Shown: positions 52,513 to 62,251, counted from the stretch's first letter. The stretch is DNA of 64,000 bases from Mycobacterium sp. OTB74 (GCF_029892685.1 NZ_JARXVD010000016.1:1-64000); one strand, 5' to 3'. Translations and numbers: made by a program. The notes: generated by a model not told the origin, from the sequence alone.

Positions 52513-54345
52513 TCATTGTGAAGCGGTCGCTCGGCGCGTTCGCGCCAGCTCGGCGAGCACACGCCACAGGTCGTCGAGTTCGCTGACGAGGGCTGCACGG
52601 CGTTGCACGATCTCCTCGGTCGGGCTCCCAACATCGAGGAGACCCCGGTGCCGGGCCATCTTCACCGCAGTGCTGAACATCTCGCCTGACACCGATTCCT
52701 CGGTGATGCGGTGCTGCAGCGACCATTGTTTGCCCAACCGCAAACACCTCGTGAGCAATTGCTGTTCGTCGATGTCGCGTATTGGGCCGAGGTTGACCAG
52801 CTCCTCGGCCACCACCCGATAGGCGTCGATGAACGGTCGGATCACCAAATCGGCCACCACCAGCTCACTGCCCTTGAGACTCCGCGCGGCCTCGTCGGTG
52901 TCGAGCGGTGCACTCCGATCGTGCTCACGTCCGGTCATGATCGCGAACTCTTGCCACAGTTCGTCGGCGAATTCGTCGCGGCCGGCGAAGAAGAAGTCGA
53001 ACTTGAGTAGTTCGCGAACCGCCAGCGCCTTCTCCCATCCGGTCCGTTTGGTCGCTCCTGGTGTCTGCACCATCGCCAGCAGGGCCAGCTCCGCTATGGC
53101 CCTCATCACCAGGACGTGAATCGCGCTGTTGCGGTATACCGCGACAATCAGATGCTGGTCGTTGCCGATGCCCCACACTGTCGTCGGCCCCTCGGAGTAG
53201 CTGGTCAACACCCCAGAGCCAACCAGGTCGTGCAACGTCTGGGACACCGTCGCTCGGTCGGTGAGGTCGGCGCCGCCAGCCACCGGCCAGCCTCGCGCGC
53301 GCAGGTACCGGGCCAGCGGCGCGACGGTTGCGCAAACTTCGTCGAGGGTCAGGGCGCGGTCTTCGCCGAGCATCGCAACGGACACCGCAGCCGTCGCGGT
53401 CACCGGTGTGGCCTGATTGAGCCGGTGGCAGATGTCCAAGGCGACGCGCTCGACTACCTGCCGGCCGGTCAAGCCCTCGGCACGCAATGCGACCATGCGC
53501 TCGTAGAGGGGCACGGGGGCACCGAAGTTGATGTAAATGCGTCCCAGAGGATGCCGCAGGCCGCGCGCGTAACTGACGAGCCAGCGCATGTTTTCCGGCT
53601 TCTTGGGTAGGCCACGAGACTCTTCGACCATGAGTTTTACTTCGTGCAGCGGCAACTGGTCGAACTGGATCGAGACCGGGACAGCGAGTGTCTGCTCTGC
53701 ACGCACGGCTTCGATCGCGTCGGTGACATACTTCAGCAATCCGTATCGTGGCGGCCGCAGTTTGCCGGTACGGGTTCTGCCGCCCTCGATGGACCACACC
53801 AGATTGCGACCGGTGGACACGAGCCCCGCCACGACGCCGCGCAGGGCCACCCGGTACACGGGAATGTCACTCGTCGCCCGCTTCACTGGAATAAACCCGT
53901 TACGCCGGGCGAATGTACCCAGGGGAAAAAAGTTCAGATTGGCGCCAGCAAGCCCGAACGACGGCGAAATGCCCGCCCGCGCCAGACGGGGCGGAAACGA
54001 GAACTGATCGAGGTACGAGCGGTGCGAAATCAGGAAGATCAGCGCGTGGTCGCGGTCGAGCGCTCGCAGCTTGGCCAGGTCATCGTCGTCGATGACAACT
54101 TGGAATCCACGAACCATCCACGCAGACATGGCTTCCCAAGCGCGCACAACGCCTGGAACGTGGGATGCCGCCATCTCGTGCACGTAGCCCGCGGCTTCGG
54201 CCCGCACAAGGGTCACATCGCGGCCCAATTTTGATGCCAATTCCTCAGTGGCTCTGAGGAATTCGTCGGAGTCTAGGAGCTCGACAATGTCGCCGCGGTC
54301 GCCTCTCCGAGGCATTCCCGGAAGCCGATCCGCCGGCATTGTCAT
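52513..54345 (-). CDS. plsB: Glycerol-3-phosphate 1-O-acyltransferase, PlsB type
   Basis: 610 residues from the ATG at 54345 (ATGA overlap with the HAD-PlsC gene). Acyltransferase block I is HRSYLD (H108, D113), followed by GANLNFFPLGTFARRNGFIPVKR, SIEGGRTRTGKLRPP and a C-terminal helical region, matching bacterial PlsB. It puts the first acyl chain on glycerol-3-phosphate at the membrane. With the next upstream gene it mirrors the M. tuberculosis plsB2-plsC (Rv2482c-Rv2483c) pair. Confidence 0.9.
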   Translation of the reverse strand: MTMPADRLPGMPRRGDRGDIVELLDSDEFLRATEELASKLGRDVTLVRAEAAGYVHEMAASHVPGVVRAWEAMSAWMVRGFQVVIDDDDLAKLRALDRDHALIFLISHRSYLDQFSFPPRLARAGISPSFGLAGANLNFFPLGTFARRNGFIPVKRATSDIPVYRVALRGVVAGLVSTGRNLVWSIEGGRTRTGKLRPPRYGLLKYVTDAIEAVRAEQTLAVPVSIQFDQLPLHEVKLMVEESRGLPKKPENMRWLVSYARGLRHPLGRIYINFGAPVPLYERMVALRAEGLTGRQVVERVALDICHRLNQATPVTATAAVSVAMLGEDRALTLDEVCATVAPLARYLRARGWPVAGGADLTDRATVSQTLHDLVGSGVLTSYSEGPTTVWGIGNDQHLIVAVYRNSAIHVLVMRAIAELALLAMVQTPGATKRTGWEKALAVRELLKFDFFFAGRDEFADELWQEFAIMTGREHDRSAPLDTDEAARSLKGSELVVADLVIRPFIDAYRVVAEELVNLGPIRDIDEQQLLTRCLRLGKQWSLQHRITEESVSGEMFSTAVKMARHRGLLDVGSPTEEIVQRRAALVSELDDLWRVLAELARTRRATASQ

Positions 54346-55859
54346 GTGTGCCCCGGGATGGTTGCCGCAGCGATGGCTGCTGACCACGCCTGCCCCGCCT
54401 CCGTACCTGGCCAGTCGTCCAGGGTGTCGGTGTACAGCTGGCGCATTCGTGGAACCCACTCATCGAGATCGGCTTTGGTCCAGTTCTCTGTCGGAAGCGC
54501 TTGGTGCACAACGACTTCGATGGTGCCTTGCTGGGCCACTTTCGCGTTGCGCCACATGATTTCGCCCGCGTTGCGAATGACAATCGGGACAATGGGGACC
54601 TGGGCGTCGCGTGCCATATGGAAGCCGCCCTTCTTGAATGCCCCGATTTTCGGGCTGAACGACCGGGTGCCTTCGGGTGACATCACGATCGAGATGCCTT
54701 TGCGCAGCCTGTCCACCGCGGGCTGTAATGCCGACACTGCCTTCGATGTGTTACCGCGATCGACGAAGGCGACATCCGCCATCGAGAACAGCTGCCCGAT
54801 AACGGGCATTTTCTTCACCTCGGCCTTGGCCACTACCGTGAACCCCCGCTGCACGACTCGGGTGGTAACGAGCATGTCGATCAGCGTGCTTTGATGATTG
54901 ATGAAGAACACTGCGGGCCGGTGCGTTGTGTTCTCCTCACCGACGATTTTGAACCGGATGCTGGCCAGATCGGCACCGAGTCGACCGAAAAGCGACGTTG
55001 CCATGTCTACTCCGCCCCGCCGGTCTTGGGTAAGCACCCCTGCTAATGTGCCCGCACCCATCGCCGCGGCGAAGCCGCCGAACAACCCAGCCGTTCGGGC
55101 GATTGCCATGGGATGGAATTGACTACGCTTGCTCCGGAACTGCACCACCGGCCAATCGTGTTCTCCCGCGTGGTGGGCAAGTTCCGGCCCGGGGTTCACC
55201 GGGTGCGGGAACCCGACTTCGGCCAGGAACGGAACATCTTCATCGCCATTGGCGTATGCGTAGCAGCGCTTCAAGGAGATTCGTTTCCGTTTCGCGAAGT
55301 CACGGACTGCCGACGCCTTGCCTTCGTTCCACGGCGGACGCCCAGCGATGTGCCCGGTGATGACACCGCGCTCGGTCTCAAGCTCCGTGCACAGGACATG
55401 CTCGATACCCAGTTCCCGAGCCATCGGCTGCACCTGCATCCGTGTCGCCGACGTCGCGATGACCACGGTGTGCCCCTTGTTCTGGTGAGCGCGCACCAGC
55501 CGCCACGCACCCTGAAAGAGCGCACCGGCGATCTCCTGGCTAAAGAGCTGCTCACCGAGTTCCATCAATTCATCGTCGGTGCGGCCGACCCATCCCCGGA
55601 TACCTTGCAGCATCACGTTTTTAAACCCAGCTTCGTCGAGCGGGTCGCCGAGTGCGGCGAGCATGGTGCGGACGAACTCGTCCGGTCCCAGCTCGAAATT
55701 GCGCGCACGGTGGGCAACGAGAGCGCTGGCGGAGTACCCCTGGATCAGGGTGCCGTCGAAGTCGAAAAACGCCGCGACTTGAGGGCCGTCAGGCGCGGCC
55801 TTTATGTCGGCGACAAGGTCGTCGACGGCGATTTCCCGCGGTGATTTTTGATCAGTCAT
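54342..55859 (-). CDS. plsC: HAD-hydrolase/PlsC fusion (1-acylglycerol-3-phosphate acyltransferase)
   Basis: 505 residues. N-terminal HAD-IB phosphatase domain with FFDFDGTL (D33, D35), SATRMQVQP and YANGDEDVPFL; C-terminal PlsC domain from about residue 270 with NHQSTLID, FVDRGN and SPEGTRSF. The first block deviates: the Asp is six residues after the His instead of five (HX5D). Homologous to the Rv2483c-type fusion. I start at ATG 55859; the open frame upstream is long but crosses another small ORF. Makes phosphatidate for phospholipid or triacylglycerol synthesis. Confidence 0.87.
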   Translation of the reverse strand: MTDQKSPREIAVDDLVADIKAAPDGPQVAAFFDFDGTLIQGYSASALVAHRARNFELGPDEFVRTMLAALGDPLDEAGFKNVMLQGIRGWVGRTDDELMELGEQLFSQEIAGALFQGAWRLVRAHQNKGHTVVIATSATRMQVQPMARELGIEHVLCTELETERGVITGHIAGRPPWNEGKASAVRDFAKRKRISLKRCYAYANGDEDVPFLAEVGFPHPVNPGPELAHHAGEHDWPVVQFRSKRSQFHPMAIARTAGLFGGFAAAMGAGTLAGVLTQDRRGGVDMATSLFGRLGADLASIRFKIVGEENTTHRPAVFFINHQSTLIDMLVTTRVVQRGFTVVAKAEVKKMPVIGQLFSMADVAFVDRGNTSKAVSALQPAVDRLRKGISIVMSPEGTRSFSPKIGAFKKGGFHMARDAQVPIVPIVIRNAGEIMWRNAKVAQQGTIEVVVHQALPTENWTKADLDEWVPRMRQLYTDTLDDWPGTEAGQAWSAAIAAATIPGHT

Positions 55860-55866
55860 CTCGTGG

Positions 55867-55974
55867 CTAATCGACGATGTTCTCAACCGGGACCAGGACC
55901 GGGACCAGCTTGGCACCCAAGCCCTCCGCCATTCCTGTTGCCTTGAATGTGGTGTTATCCGCCGCGATTCGCAT
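55867..55974 (-). CDS. Short 35-residue ORF with strong ribosome site upstream of plsC
   Basis: The minus strand has CAGGGAGGCGAG immediately before an ATG at 55974. It opens a frame of 35 codons (MRIAADNTTFKATGMAEGLG ... VPVENIVD) that stops seven bases before the plsC start. The plsC gene itself has only a weak Shine-Dalgarno, so translation of this peptide could deliver ribosomes to it. No known family recognised; it could instead be a remnant of a longer gene. Confidence 0.5.
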   Translation of the reverse strand: MRIAADNTTFKATGMAEGLGAKLVPVLVPVENIVD

Positions 55975-56323
55975 CTCGCCTCCCTGTGGTGATCGGTGGG
56001 CACTGCGACCTCACCGCGCTTCCCATCTCTGAATCTGAGGGAGTGAGCGCACACCCAAACCACGCCGATTCCAGGTTCTCACTATGAGGAGTAGAACTGG
56101 CCCAGCCAAGAGTGTTCCCGGCAAATACCTCTACTGCGGGGTGGAGAACCGCTCGATGTGGTGACGCGGAGGTACCGCAGGTCGTCCACACTCGGCACAC
56201 AGGGGTTCAGTGGCGCTGGGCTCACGTGCATCACGACCAGATGAGGCGGCCGATCCCGCAGCTGGATCAGGTCCGCGATGAAGCGTCCGGGACCTGACGC
56301 CACAAAAGAGAAAAGGGACAGAC
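55975..56323. other. Divergent intergenic region, plsC side / alcohol dehydrogenase side
   Basis: 349 bases that must hold promoters for both directions. No palindrome of the FadR-like type and no convincing gene was seen; short frames here lack ribosome sites. Confidence 0.45.
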
Positions 56324-57424
56324 ATGCAGATCTCCGCCGCGGTGGTGAACGAAGTAGGCGCGCCGTTTACCCTCACCAACGTCGAACTTCAGGATCCAGC
56401 GCCCGACGAGGTGGTGGTGCAGATTGCTGGGGTCGGACTCTGCCACACCGACATTGCAATCCAGCACGGGCACATGCCATTCCCGCTTCCCGGCGTGGTA
56501 GGACATGAAGGCAGCGGTACCGTTGTGCATGTCGGTTCCGACGTGAGATCGCTGGCCGCCGGCGATCACGTCGCGATGAGTTTCAACAGCTGCGGGGCGT
56601 GCCCCCGTTGTGGTATGGGCGAGCCTGCGTACTGCCATAACTTCCTGGAGTACAACTTCAGCGGGGCGCGTACCGACGGATCCTCCGGATTAGTCGCTGC
56701 CGGAACCAAATTGGGCGCCAACTTCTTCGGCCAGTCGTCGCTGGCCACGCACGCGCTCGCTCACGAGCGCAACGTGGTCAAGCTCCCTCCGGGAGTCCCG
56801 CTGGAGCTCGTCGGGCCGCTCGGCTGCGGCGTCCAGACCGGGGCTGGCGCAGTACTGAACTCACTCGACGTCCGAGCCGGCAGCACCGTGGTCATCGCAG
56901 GGGCAGGAGCGGTCGGCCTGTCTGCAGTCATGGCCGCGGTCGTGCGCGACGCCGCGACGATCATCGCGGTCGACCTTCACGAAAGCCGGCGAACCTTGGC
57001 CACCGACCTCGGCGCGACTCACACCATTGACCCGAAGGCCGGACCGTTGTCAGAACAGATCCGTGACATCGTTCCCGGAGGCGCCGATTACGCGATCGAC
57101 ACAACTGCGGTGGCTTCGGTCGTCGAACAGTTGACCGCCTCGCTTGGGATGCGGGGCATACTCGGTTTGATCGGTGTTCCGGCAGATCCGGATGCCGCGT
57201 TCTCGATCGGACTGTTCCAGCCGCCTCTGCTGGGGTTGACCATCCGGGGCATAGTCGAAGGTGACTCCGATCCGAAGACGTTCATCCCCTACCTGCTTGA
57301 TCTCCACAGTCAGGGAAAGTTCCCCTTCGACAAGCTGATCACCACTATGCCGCTGGACCAGATCAACGAAGCGGTAGCCGCCCTACATCGTGGCGACATC
57401 CTCAAGGCTGTGTTGACCCCCTGA
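56324..57424 (+). CDS. Zinc-dependent alcohol dehydrogenase (MDR family)
   Basis: 366 residues. Catalytic zinc ligands C40 (GLCHTD) and H61-E62 (GHEGSG) plus a later Cys (GPLGCGVQTGAG); structural zinc C90, C93, C96, C104 (CGACPRC ... YC). NAD-binding VVIAGAGAVGLSAVMAA. The class is that of benzyl/aryl and terpene alcohol dehydrogenases. It would oxidise an alcohol to an aldehyde, a natural partner for the P450 and aldehyde dehydrogenase 3.5 kb downstream. AAAAGGGACAG precedes ATG. Confidence 0.9.
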   Translation: MQISAAVVNEVGAPFTLTNVELQDPAPDEVVVQIAGVGLCHTDIAIQHGHMPFPLPGVVGHEGSGTVVHVGSDVRSLAAGDHVAMSFNSCGACPRCGMGEPAYCHNFLEYNFSGARTDGSSGLVAAGTKLGANFFGQSSLATHALAHERNVVKLPPGVPLELVGPLGCGVQTGAGAVLNSLDVRAGSTVVIAGAGAVGLSAVMAAVVRDAATIIAVDLHESRRTLATDLGATHTIDPKAGPLSEQIRDIVPGGADYAIDTTAVASVVEQLTASLGMRGILGLIGVPADPDAAFSIGLFQPPLLGLTIRGIVEGDSDPKTFIPYLLDLHSQGKFPFDKLITTMPLDQINEAVAALHRGDILKAVLTP

Positions 57425-57442
57425 TCTGAGGAGTACAGAAGC

Positions 57443-58387
57443 ATGGCTAAGAACGGACGACGAAGAGCGGCAATTGTCGCCGCGGCATGTCTCGCTGTCG
57501 GGGCCTCGGCAATGGCTGCCCGCCGTATTGCAGCGGGGCCAGGTGACCAACTCCCCCAGCTCGAGTTGACGCCGATGCATCGAAGCGGAAGCGGAACACC
57601 CCTGTTATTGCTTCATGGTGTTGGTGGTATCTGGCGGGCCTGGTTACCGGTGCTGCCGCATCTCGAACCACGCCACGACGTCATCATCCCGACGCTGCCG
57701 GGCCACGGTGGCGGGTCGCCGTTGGATGCCGGCACCCCGCCAACGGTGCAGGCGCTCGCTGATGCGATCGAGAACCAGCTCGACAGGTTGGGCCTGCAGA
57801 CCGTGCACATTGCCGGCAACTCGCTGGGAGGGTGGCTCGCAATTGAGCTCGCCCGACGTGGCCGAGCACGCTCCCTAATCTTGTTCAGTCCGGCCGGGGC
57901 CTGGCGTTCACAGCGTGGAATCGAATTGCGCGCCAAAGTGATACAAACTTCTATCGGTGCGCTCGGGCGCTTCTCGTCCCACGCCGACTGGCTCGCCGCC
58001 AACCCGTTGCTCCGCTGGTCGCTGTTGGCCGGCCAGGTTGCCCACCCCGATCGCGTTCCCCGCGAGGAGTTGGCGGCCATCATTCGTGCAGGAGCCGAGG
58101 CGCCGGTTGTCGCCCCGCTGATGCGCCAACTCCCCATTCGCCAGGTCCAGCCGCTGCCAGCCGACCGCGACTACCCAGTCCGGCTGGTCTGGGGGGAACG
58201 TGATCACGTCATACCGTTTATCGGCTTCGGGAATGCGATGTTCGAGCGGCTCCCCCAGGCACAGCTGGCTTTCCTTCAGGGGGCTGGGCACGTGCCGATG
58301 TCCGATGACCCAGCCGGCGTTGCCGAGAACATTCTTCAGGTAACCGAAGCCCTAGATGCAGCCGAAAGGGCTGATCGCGTTGTCTGA
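57443..58387 (+). CDS. Alpha/beta hydrolase with N-terminal membrane anchor or signal
   Basis: 314 residues. A basic N-terminus and hydrophobic stretch (IVAAACLAVGASAMAARR) suggest export or membrane anchoring. The hydrolase core has LLLLHGVGGIWRAW (oxyanion), GNSLGGW nucleophile, GERDHVIPF and GAGHVPMSDDP for Asp and His. Resembles lipase/esterases next to WS/DGAT genes. GAGGAGTACAGAAGC precedes ATG; the 3' end overlaps the next gene by 32 bp. Confidence 0.83.
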   Translation: MAKNGRRRAAIVAAACLAVGASAMAARRIAAGPGDQLPQLELTPMHRSGSGTPLLLLHGVGGIWRAWLPVLPHLEPRHDVIIPTLPGHGGGSPLDAGTPPTVQALADAIENQLDRLGLQTVHIAGNSLGGWLAIELARRGRARSLILFSPAGAWRSQRGIELRAKVIQTSIGALGRFSSHADWLAANPLLRWSLLAGQVAHPDRVPREELAAIIRAGAEAPVVAPLMRQLPIRQVQPLPADRDYPVRLVWGERDHVIPFIGFGNAMFERLPQAQLAFLQGAGHVPMSDDPAGVAENILQVTEALDAAERADRVV

Positions 58388-59792
58388 CGCAGGCGACGAC
58401 TCACTCGCCGAATGGGGCGGCGATCAAGACCTCAGCGCGGCCGAAGCGCTGATGTGGCGCACAAGCAATGACCATCGTGCCCGTTCGACCGGGGTGATGG
58501 TCGAACTGCTCGACAGCGAGCCGGACTGGGAGCGGCTGGTCGCCGCCCACGATCGACTGACGCAGCGAATTCCCAGGCTGAGGGAACGCGTGGTTGAGCC
58601 ACCGCTACCCCTCGTTCCGCCATCGTGGTCACCGGACCCATATTTCGACCTCGACTATCACCTGCAACGGGTGCGCCTTCCCGGGGACGGCTCGATGGCC
58701 GAACTCCATGCCTTGGCTGCCCAATTCGCGGCCCACCCGTTCGACCCCGAACGTCCCCCCTGGGAGGCGATGCTGGTGCTTGGCGTCGCCAGTGATCGGG
58801 CCGCATATCTGTTCAAACCGCATCACAGCCTGAGCGACGGAATCGGTCTGCTGCAGTTGCTCGAACTGACGCACGGGCACAGCCGCGAGCCCGGGCCGGC
58901 TGACGATCGGCCGATGCCCTCGCGCCGCCGAAAGGAAACGCCGGAGGGGCTGCTGGTGAATCGGCTTATCGACCGCGTTGTCCGCGCGCCCGGGGATGCG
59001 ATACGCGAGACCCTGCACGTCGCCGGTCAATTCGTCGGCGACCCCGTCGGCAAGACGACCGAAGCGGTCAAATTTGCGCAATCTCTGCAGCGAGTCCTGA
59101 GGCCACCTGACACGTCGCACTCGCCTGCGTTGACTGGCAGTGGATCAGGTTATCGCATGGATGCCTTTGACGTCCCATTTGATGATCTGAGAGCCGCTGC
59201 GAAAGCCGCCGGAGGCTCGGTCAACGACGCTTTCCTGGCCGGGGTGCTGGGTGGGGTTCGGCGTTACCACGAGAAACTCGGTCTTACAGTCGACTCCATG
59301 CCGGTGGCGATTCCAGTCAGCCTTCGGACCGATGCCGACCCTATGGGGGCCAACAAGTTCGCCGGCGCGCGGATCGTGGCCCCGGTCGGTGAGCCGGATC
59401 CCAAGGCGCGCATAGCCGCCATACACGATTTCGTGGCTGAGGCACGAATGGAGCCAGCGCTCGGATTCCTGGACCTTCTCGCGCCCACGCTAAGCCGCCT
59501 ACCCGGGATTGTGCTCAGCCGTCTGGTGGGTGAGATGACTGGATTAGCCGATCTGCAAGTGTCCAACCTCGGGGCGATCTCGCGTCCGCTCTACCTGGCA
59601 GGGGCGCGGGTGACGCGCGTCTACCCGGTGGGTCCGCGGCCCGGTATCCCGGCCATGCTTGCGATGCTCACATACGAGGGAACCTGTTGCATATCAGTCA
59701 ATTTCGACCCCGAAGCCGTGACTGACCCGGTGGCGTTCTCGGCCTGTCTTCGGGAGGGTTTCGATGAGGTGATCACCATTGCGCCGCGCTGA
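58356..59792 (+). CDS. Wax ester synthase/diacylglycerol acyltransferase (WS/DGAT)
   Basis: 478 residues. Condensation-type active site HHSLSDG (H156, H157, D161, G162), upstream PPWEAML, and downstream SVNDAFLAGVLGGVRRY, PVSLRTD and the conserved LQVSNLGAI stretch. It acylates diacylglycerol or long-chain alcohols to storage lipid. Start: ATG at 58356 or, with AAAGGG nine bases upstream, TTG at 58380; both leave the fold intact. Lying beside plsB and plsC, it completes a small glycerolipid block. Confidence 0.92.
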   Translation: MQPKGLIALSDAGDDSLAEWGGDQDLSAAEALMWRTSNDHRARSTGVMVELLDSEPDWERLVAAHDRLTQRIPRLRERVVEPPLPLVPPSWSPDPYFDLDYHLQRVRLPGDGSMAELHALAAQFAAHPFDPERPPWEAMLVLGVASDRAAYLFKPHHSLSDGIGLLQLLELTHGHSREPGPADDRPMPSRRRKETPEGLLVNRLIDRVVRAPGDAIRETLHVAGQFVGDPVGKTTEAVKFAQSLQRVLRPPDTSHSPALTGSGSGYRMDAFDVPFDDLRAAAKAAGGSVNDAFLAGVLGGVRRYHEKLGLTVDSMPVAIPVSLRTDADPMGANKFAGARIVAPVGEPDPKARIAAIHDFVAEARMEPALGFLDLLAPTLSRLPGIVLSRLVGEMTGLADLQVSNLGAISRPLYLAGARVTRVYPVGPRPGIPAMLAMLTYEGTCCISVNFDPEAVTDPVAFSACLREGFDEVITIAPR

Positions 59793-59848
59793 GCCACAGG
59801 TCCCATTGGACAAGAGATCAACCACAATATGCGAAAGGCAAGTGCAGC

Positions 59849-60172
59849 ATGACCTTTGATGACGTCGTCGAAATCCTTGATGAGTCGGTCGGCGGGCCAG
59901 ACGCCGACGTCGTTTCCCACGGCCCCTTCTGGCGCGGCGTCACACGCGATCGATTCGTCGAGATGAAGGTCGGCGGACGGAAACTCGTGATCCTCGGCGA
60001 CGGTGCGAACTCCAACCTGGTGCTATCGCTCAAAGGCGAGGCACCGTTCGGCTCCGATCTAGATGACCCGCCCGCGGGTGCGCTGAATCCTCGCATGCCC
60101 GCATATGTCGATCCCGTGCCTGCCGAGTCAATCGCCGATATCGAGCAATGGATTAACGACGGCTGCCCCTGA
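59849..60172 (+). CDS. Small conserved-looking hypothetical protein
   Basis: 107 residues, no signal peptide or membrane segment. MTFDDVVEILDESVGG start and a C-terminal ESIADIEQWINDGCP that resembles the end of small c-type-cytochrome-related domains, but no CxxCH haem site exists. Codon use looks protein-like and a weak GCAAG precedes the ATG. It follows the WS/DGAT gene by 56 bp. Function unknown. Confidence 0.6.
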   Translation: MTFDDVVEILDESVGGPDADVVSHGPFWRGVTRDRFVEMKVGGRKLVILGDGANSNLVLSLKGEAPFGSDLDDPPAGALNPRMPAYVDPVPAESIADIEQWINDGCP

Positions 60173-60907
60173 CTGGCGTCAGCTCACCACAGCTGAGCCG
60201 ATGACCACGAACGTCAGGTACGGCGAAGCGTGGTGCGGTGAAGACGTTCGAGCTGAGCGCGAACCCACCTCGGATTTCGCACCAGTCCCGGAAGTCTTCG
60301 TATCCCACGGCTACGCCCCACCGTCAGGAACACCGATGTCTTGCCTGGTCACTGCCTCGCCGAGGACCGCCCGTCTACAGCGAACTGCCCAGTGACGAAC
60401 GCAAGGGTCCTCCTTTTGCGCGGTTCGCCGAGTACCGCAAACACGCACGGAAAACGTTGAAAGACAACGGTCCTTGCCATCGCTCGCCTGGCTTTCGAAA
60501 GATGGCGCACCGATGGCCGGCCGCAAAGGCCAGCCGCGAAGTAGGACCGTCTCATCAGACCCTTACCGGCGAATGCGCCTGTGCGCGGCGACTTTGACCG
60601 CTACCCCGCTGGCCAAACACCTCCCGTCACCTCCGTGACCACCCCGCAATTGGCACCCAATCACCCGCCAGTCACCTCCGTGACCACCCCGCTCTTGGCA
60701 CCCAATCACCCGCCAGTCACGGACCTAGCCTCCCAGGGAAGTACAGCCAAATGCTCCATTACCCCCAACGTGGGAGCGATGAGCCCCCGTCGTGGTGACG
60801 CACGAAGAACGGCTCACAATGAGACTTAAGTCACCTACTCCACTTGTCCACGAAGCCTCGCGGACACGCTATCTAGGTCGTTCAACGCAGCCATAGGGAG
60901 GACACCC
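60173..60907. other. Intergenic region with a 45-bp tandem repeat, upstream of the P450 gene
   Basis: 735 bases without a convincing gene; a 119-codon frame at 60238-60597 has no ribosome site and reads like noise. The right half carries the tandem repeat (60626-60715) and then about 190 bp leading to the P450 start, which should include its promoter; GGGAGG at 60897-60902 is the P450 ribosome site. Confidence 0.55.
60626..60715. repeat. Two tandem 45-bp direct repeats, each with a small palindrome
   Basis: Two adjacent 45-bp copies (60626-60670, 60671-60715) differ only at a few bases near the middle; a third copy starts (GTCACGG) and breaks off. Each copy begins with GTCAC-CTCC-GTGAC, a 5-bp inverted repeat. 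The spacing of about four helical turns would place bound dimers on one DNA face. Confidence 0.7.
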
Positions 60908-62236
60908 GTGACAACAACCCAGCCCACCGATTCCGCCATCATCCCGGACGACATCGCGCGACAGGTCGTGTTGCCAGAGGGCCACTCCGACCTCAGCGCT
61001 CTGTACGACGCCTACAAATGGCTACGCAACAACATGCCAGTGGCCAAGGCGGTCGTCGAGGGCTATCCGCCGATCTGGCTGGTCACCAAGAACGCCGACA
61101 TTCAAGAGGTTGAAGGCCAGCCGGAAATCTTCAGCGCCGGCGGCGGCCCGGAGACCCCGGGCTCCCACAATCCCATCCTGCAGAACGCTGCGGGTGATGA
61201 GTTCACCAAACAACTCCTCGGCGGCAGCCTGCGCATCCTCGACGCCCTGCCGTATGTCGATCCACCCGAACACACCACCATGAAGGGCATTGCTTTCAAC
61301 TATTTCAAGCCCCCGGCGCTGCGGAAATGGGAAGAGCAGATCCGCGAGCTGGCCCGCGAATCCATCGAGCGCCTCAAGGAGGTCTCCGCAGGTGGACAGA
61401 TCGACCTGCTCGACGACTGGGCCCTGGGCTTCCCGCTGCACGTGATGATGACGCTGGTGGGCGTGCCGCCGGAGGATGAGCCGCGAATGATGGCGCTGAC
61501 CCAGGAGTTCTTTGGGGCCGCCGATCCAGAACATCAGCGCGATGACGTCGTGCTGAGCCCCGAAGCGATGGCCGAACAATTCGCTAACACCATCCAGGAC
61601 TTCTTCGCCTACTTCGACGCATTGGCCGAAGACCGCCGGGCCAACCCCCGCGAGGACCTCGCCTCTGTGGTCGCCTGCGCCAAGCAGCCCGACGGCGAGT
61701 ACTTCCCCAAGACCTGGGTGTACGGCTGGTACACAGCAATCTTCACCGCCGGTCACGACACCACTTCAGCAACCCTGGCCGGCACACTCAAGGCACTGGC
61801 GGAGAACCCCCAGACCCTGGCCCGGGTCAAGGCCGACCCGAGCTTGATCCCGCACCTCCTCCAAGAGGGGCTGCGTTGGGTGGCGCCCGTCAAGCACTTC
61901 ATGCGGCACGTCGAGCAGGACTACACCTTGAACGGGCAGACCATGAAAGCCGGTGACCGTGTGATGCCTCTGTTCCAATCGGGCTGTCGCGACGAGGAGG
62001 TCTTCGACAACCCTGATGTCTTCGATATCGACCGCAACCCAAACCTTCACCTAGCATTCGGTTTCGGCCCGCACACCTGCGTCGGACAGCACCTCGCCAA
62101 GCTTGAACTGAAGGTGATGTTCGAGGAACTCCTGCCCCGGCTGGAATCTATCGAGGTGCTCGGCCCCGGCAGTGTCACGCAGACAAATTTCGTCGGCGGA
62201 CTCAAGCACCTGCCCGCCAAGCTCACCATCTCCTGA
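60908..62236 (+). CDS. Cytochrome P450, P450terp (CYP108)-like
   Basis: 442 residues. Haem ligand C391 in [15 protein letters not shown]-helix AGHDTTS, and ExxR in EGLRW. Beyond general P450 motifs, segments such as [38 protein letters not shown] and [11 protein letters not shown] parallel P450terp of Pseudomonas, which hydroxylates the ring methyl of alpha-terpineol. That comparison is from memory. The next genes are an aldehyde dehydrogenase and a reductase, as expected for methyl-to-carboxylate oxidation. No ferredoxin gene is seen before the window ends. Confidence 0.88.
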   Translation: MTTTQPTDSAIIPDDIARQVVLPEGHSDLSALYDAYKWLRNNMPVAKAVVEGYPPIWLVTKNADIQEVEGQPEIFSAGGGPETPGSHNPILQNAAGDEFTKQLLGGSLRILDALPYVDPPEHTTMKGIAFNYFKPPALRKWEEQIRELARESIERLKEVSAGGQIDLLDDWALGFPLHVMMTLVGVPPEDEPRMMALTQEFFGAADPEHQRDDVVLSPEAMAEQFANTIQDFFAYFDALAEDRRANPREDLASVVACAKQPDGEYFPKTWVYGWYTAIFTAGHDTTSATLAGTLKALAENPQTLARVKADPSLIPHLLQEGLRWVAPVKHFMRHVEQDYTLNGQTMKAGDRVMPLFQSGCRDEEVFDNPDVFDIDRNPNLHLAFGFGPHTCVGQHLAKLELKVMFEELLPRLESIEVLGPGSVTQTNFVGGLKHLPAKLTIS

Positions 62237-62251
62237 ACGGCCGAAATATAC

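Noticed and set aside
60238-60597. 119-codon frame upstream of the P450 gene
   Set aside because: No ribosome site, composition like random GC-rich DNA, no recognisable domain.
60626-60715. Possible CRISPR array
   Set aside because: Only two full units, directly abutting with no spacers, and no cas genes in the window.
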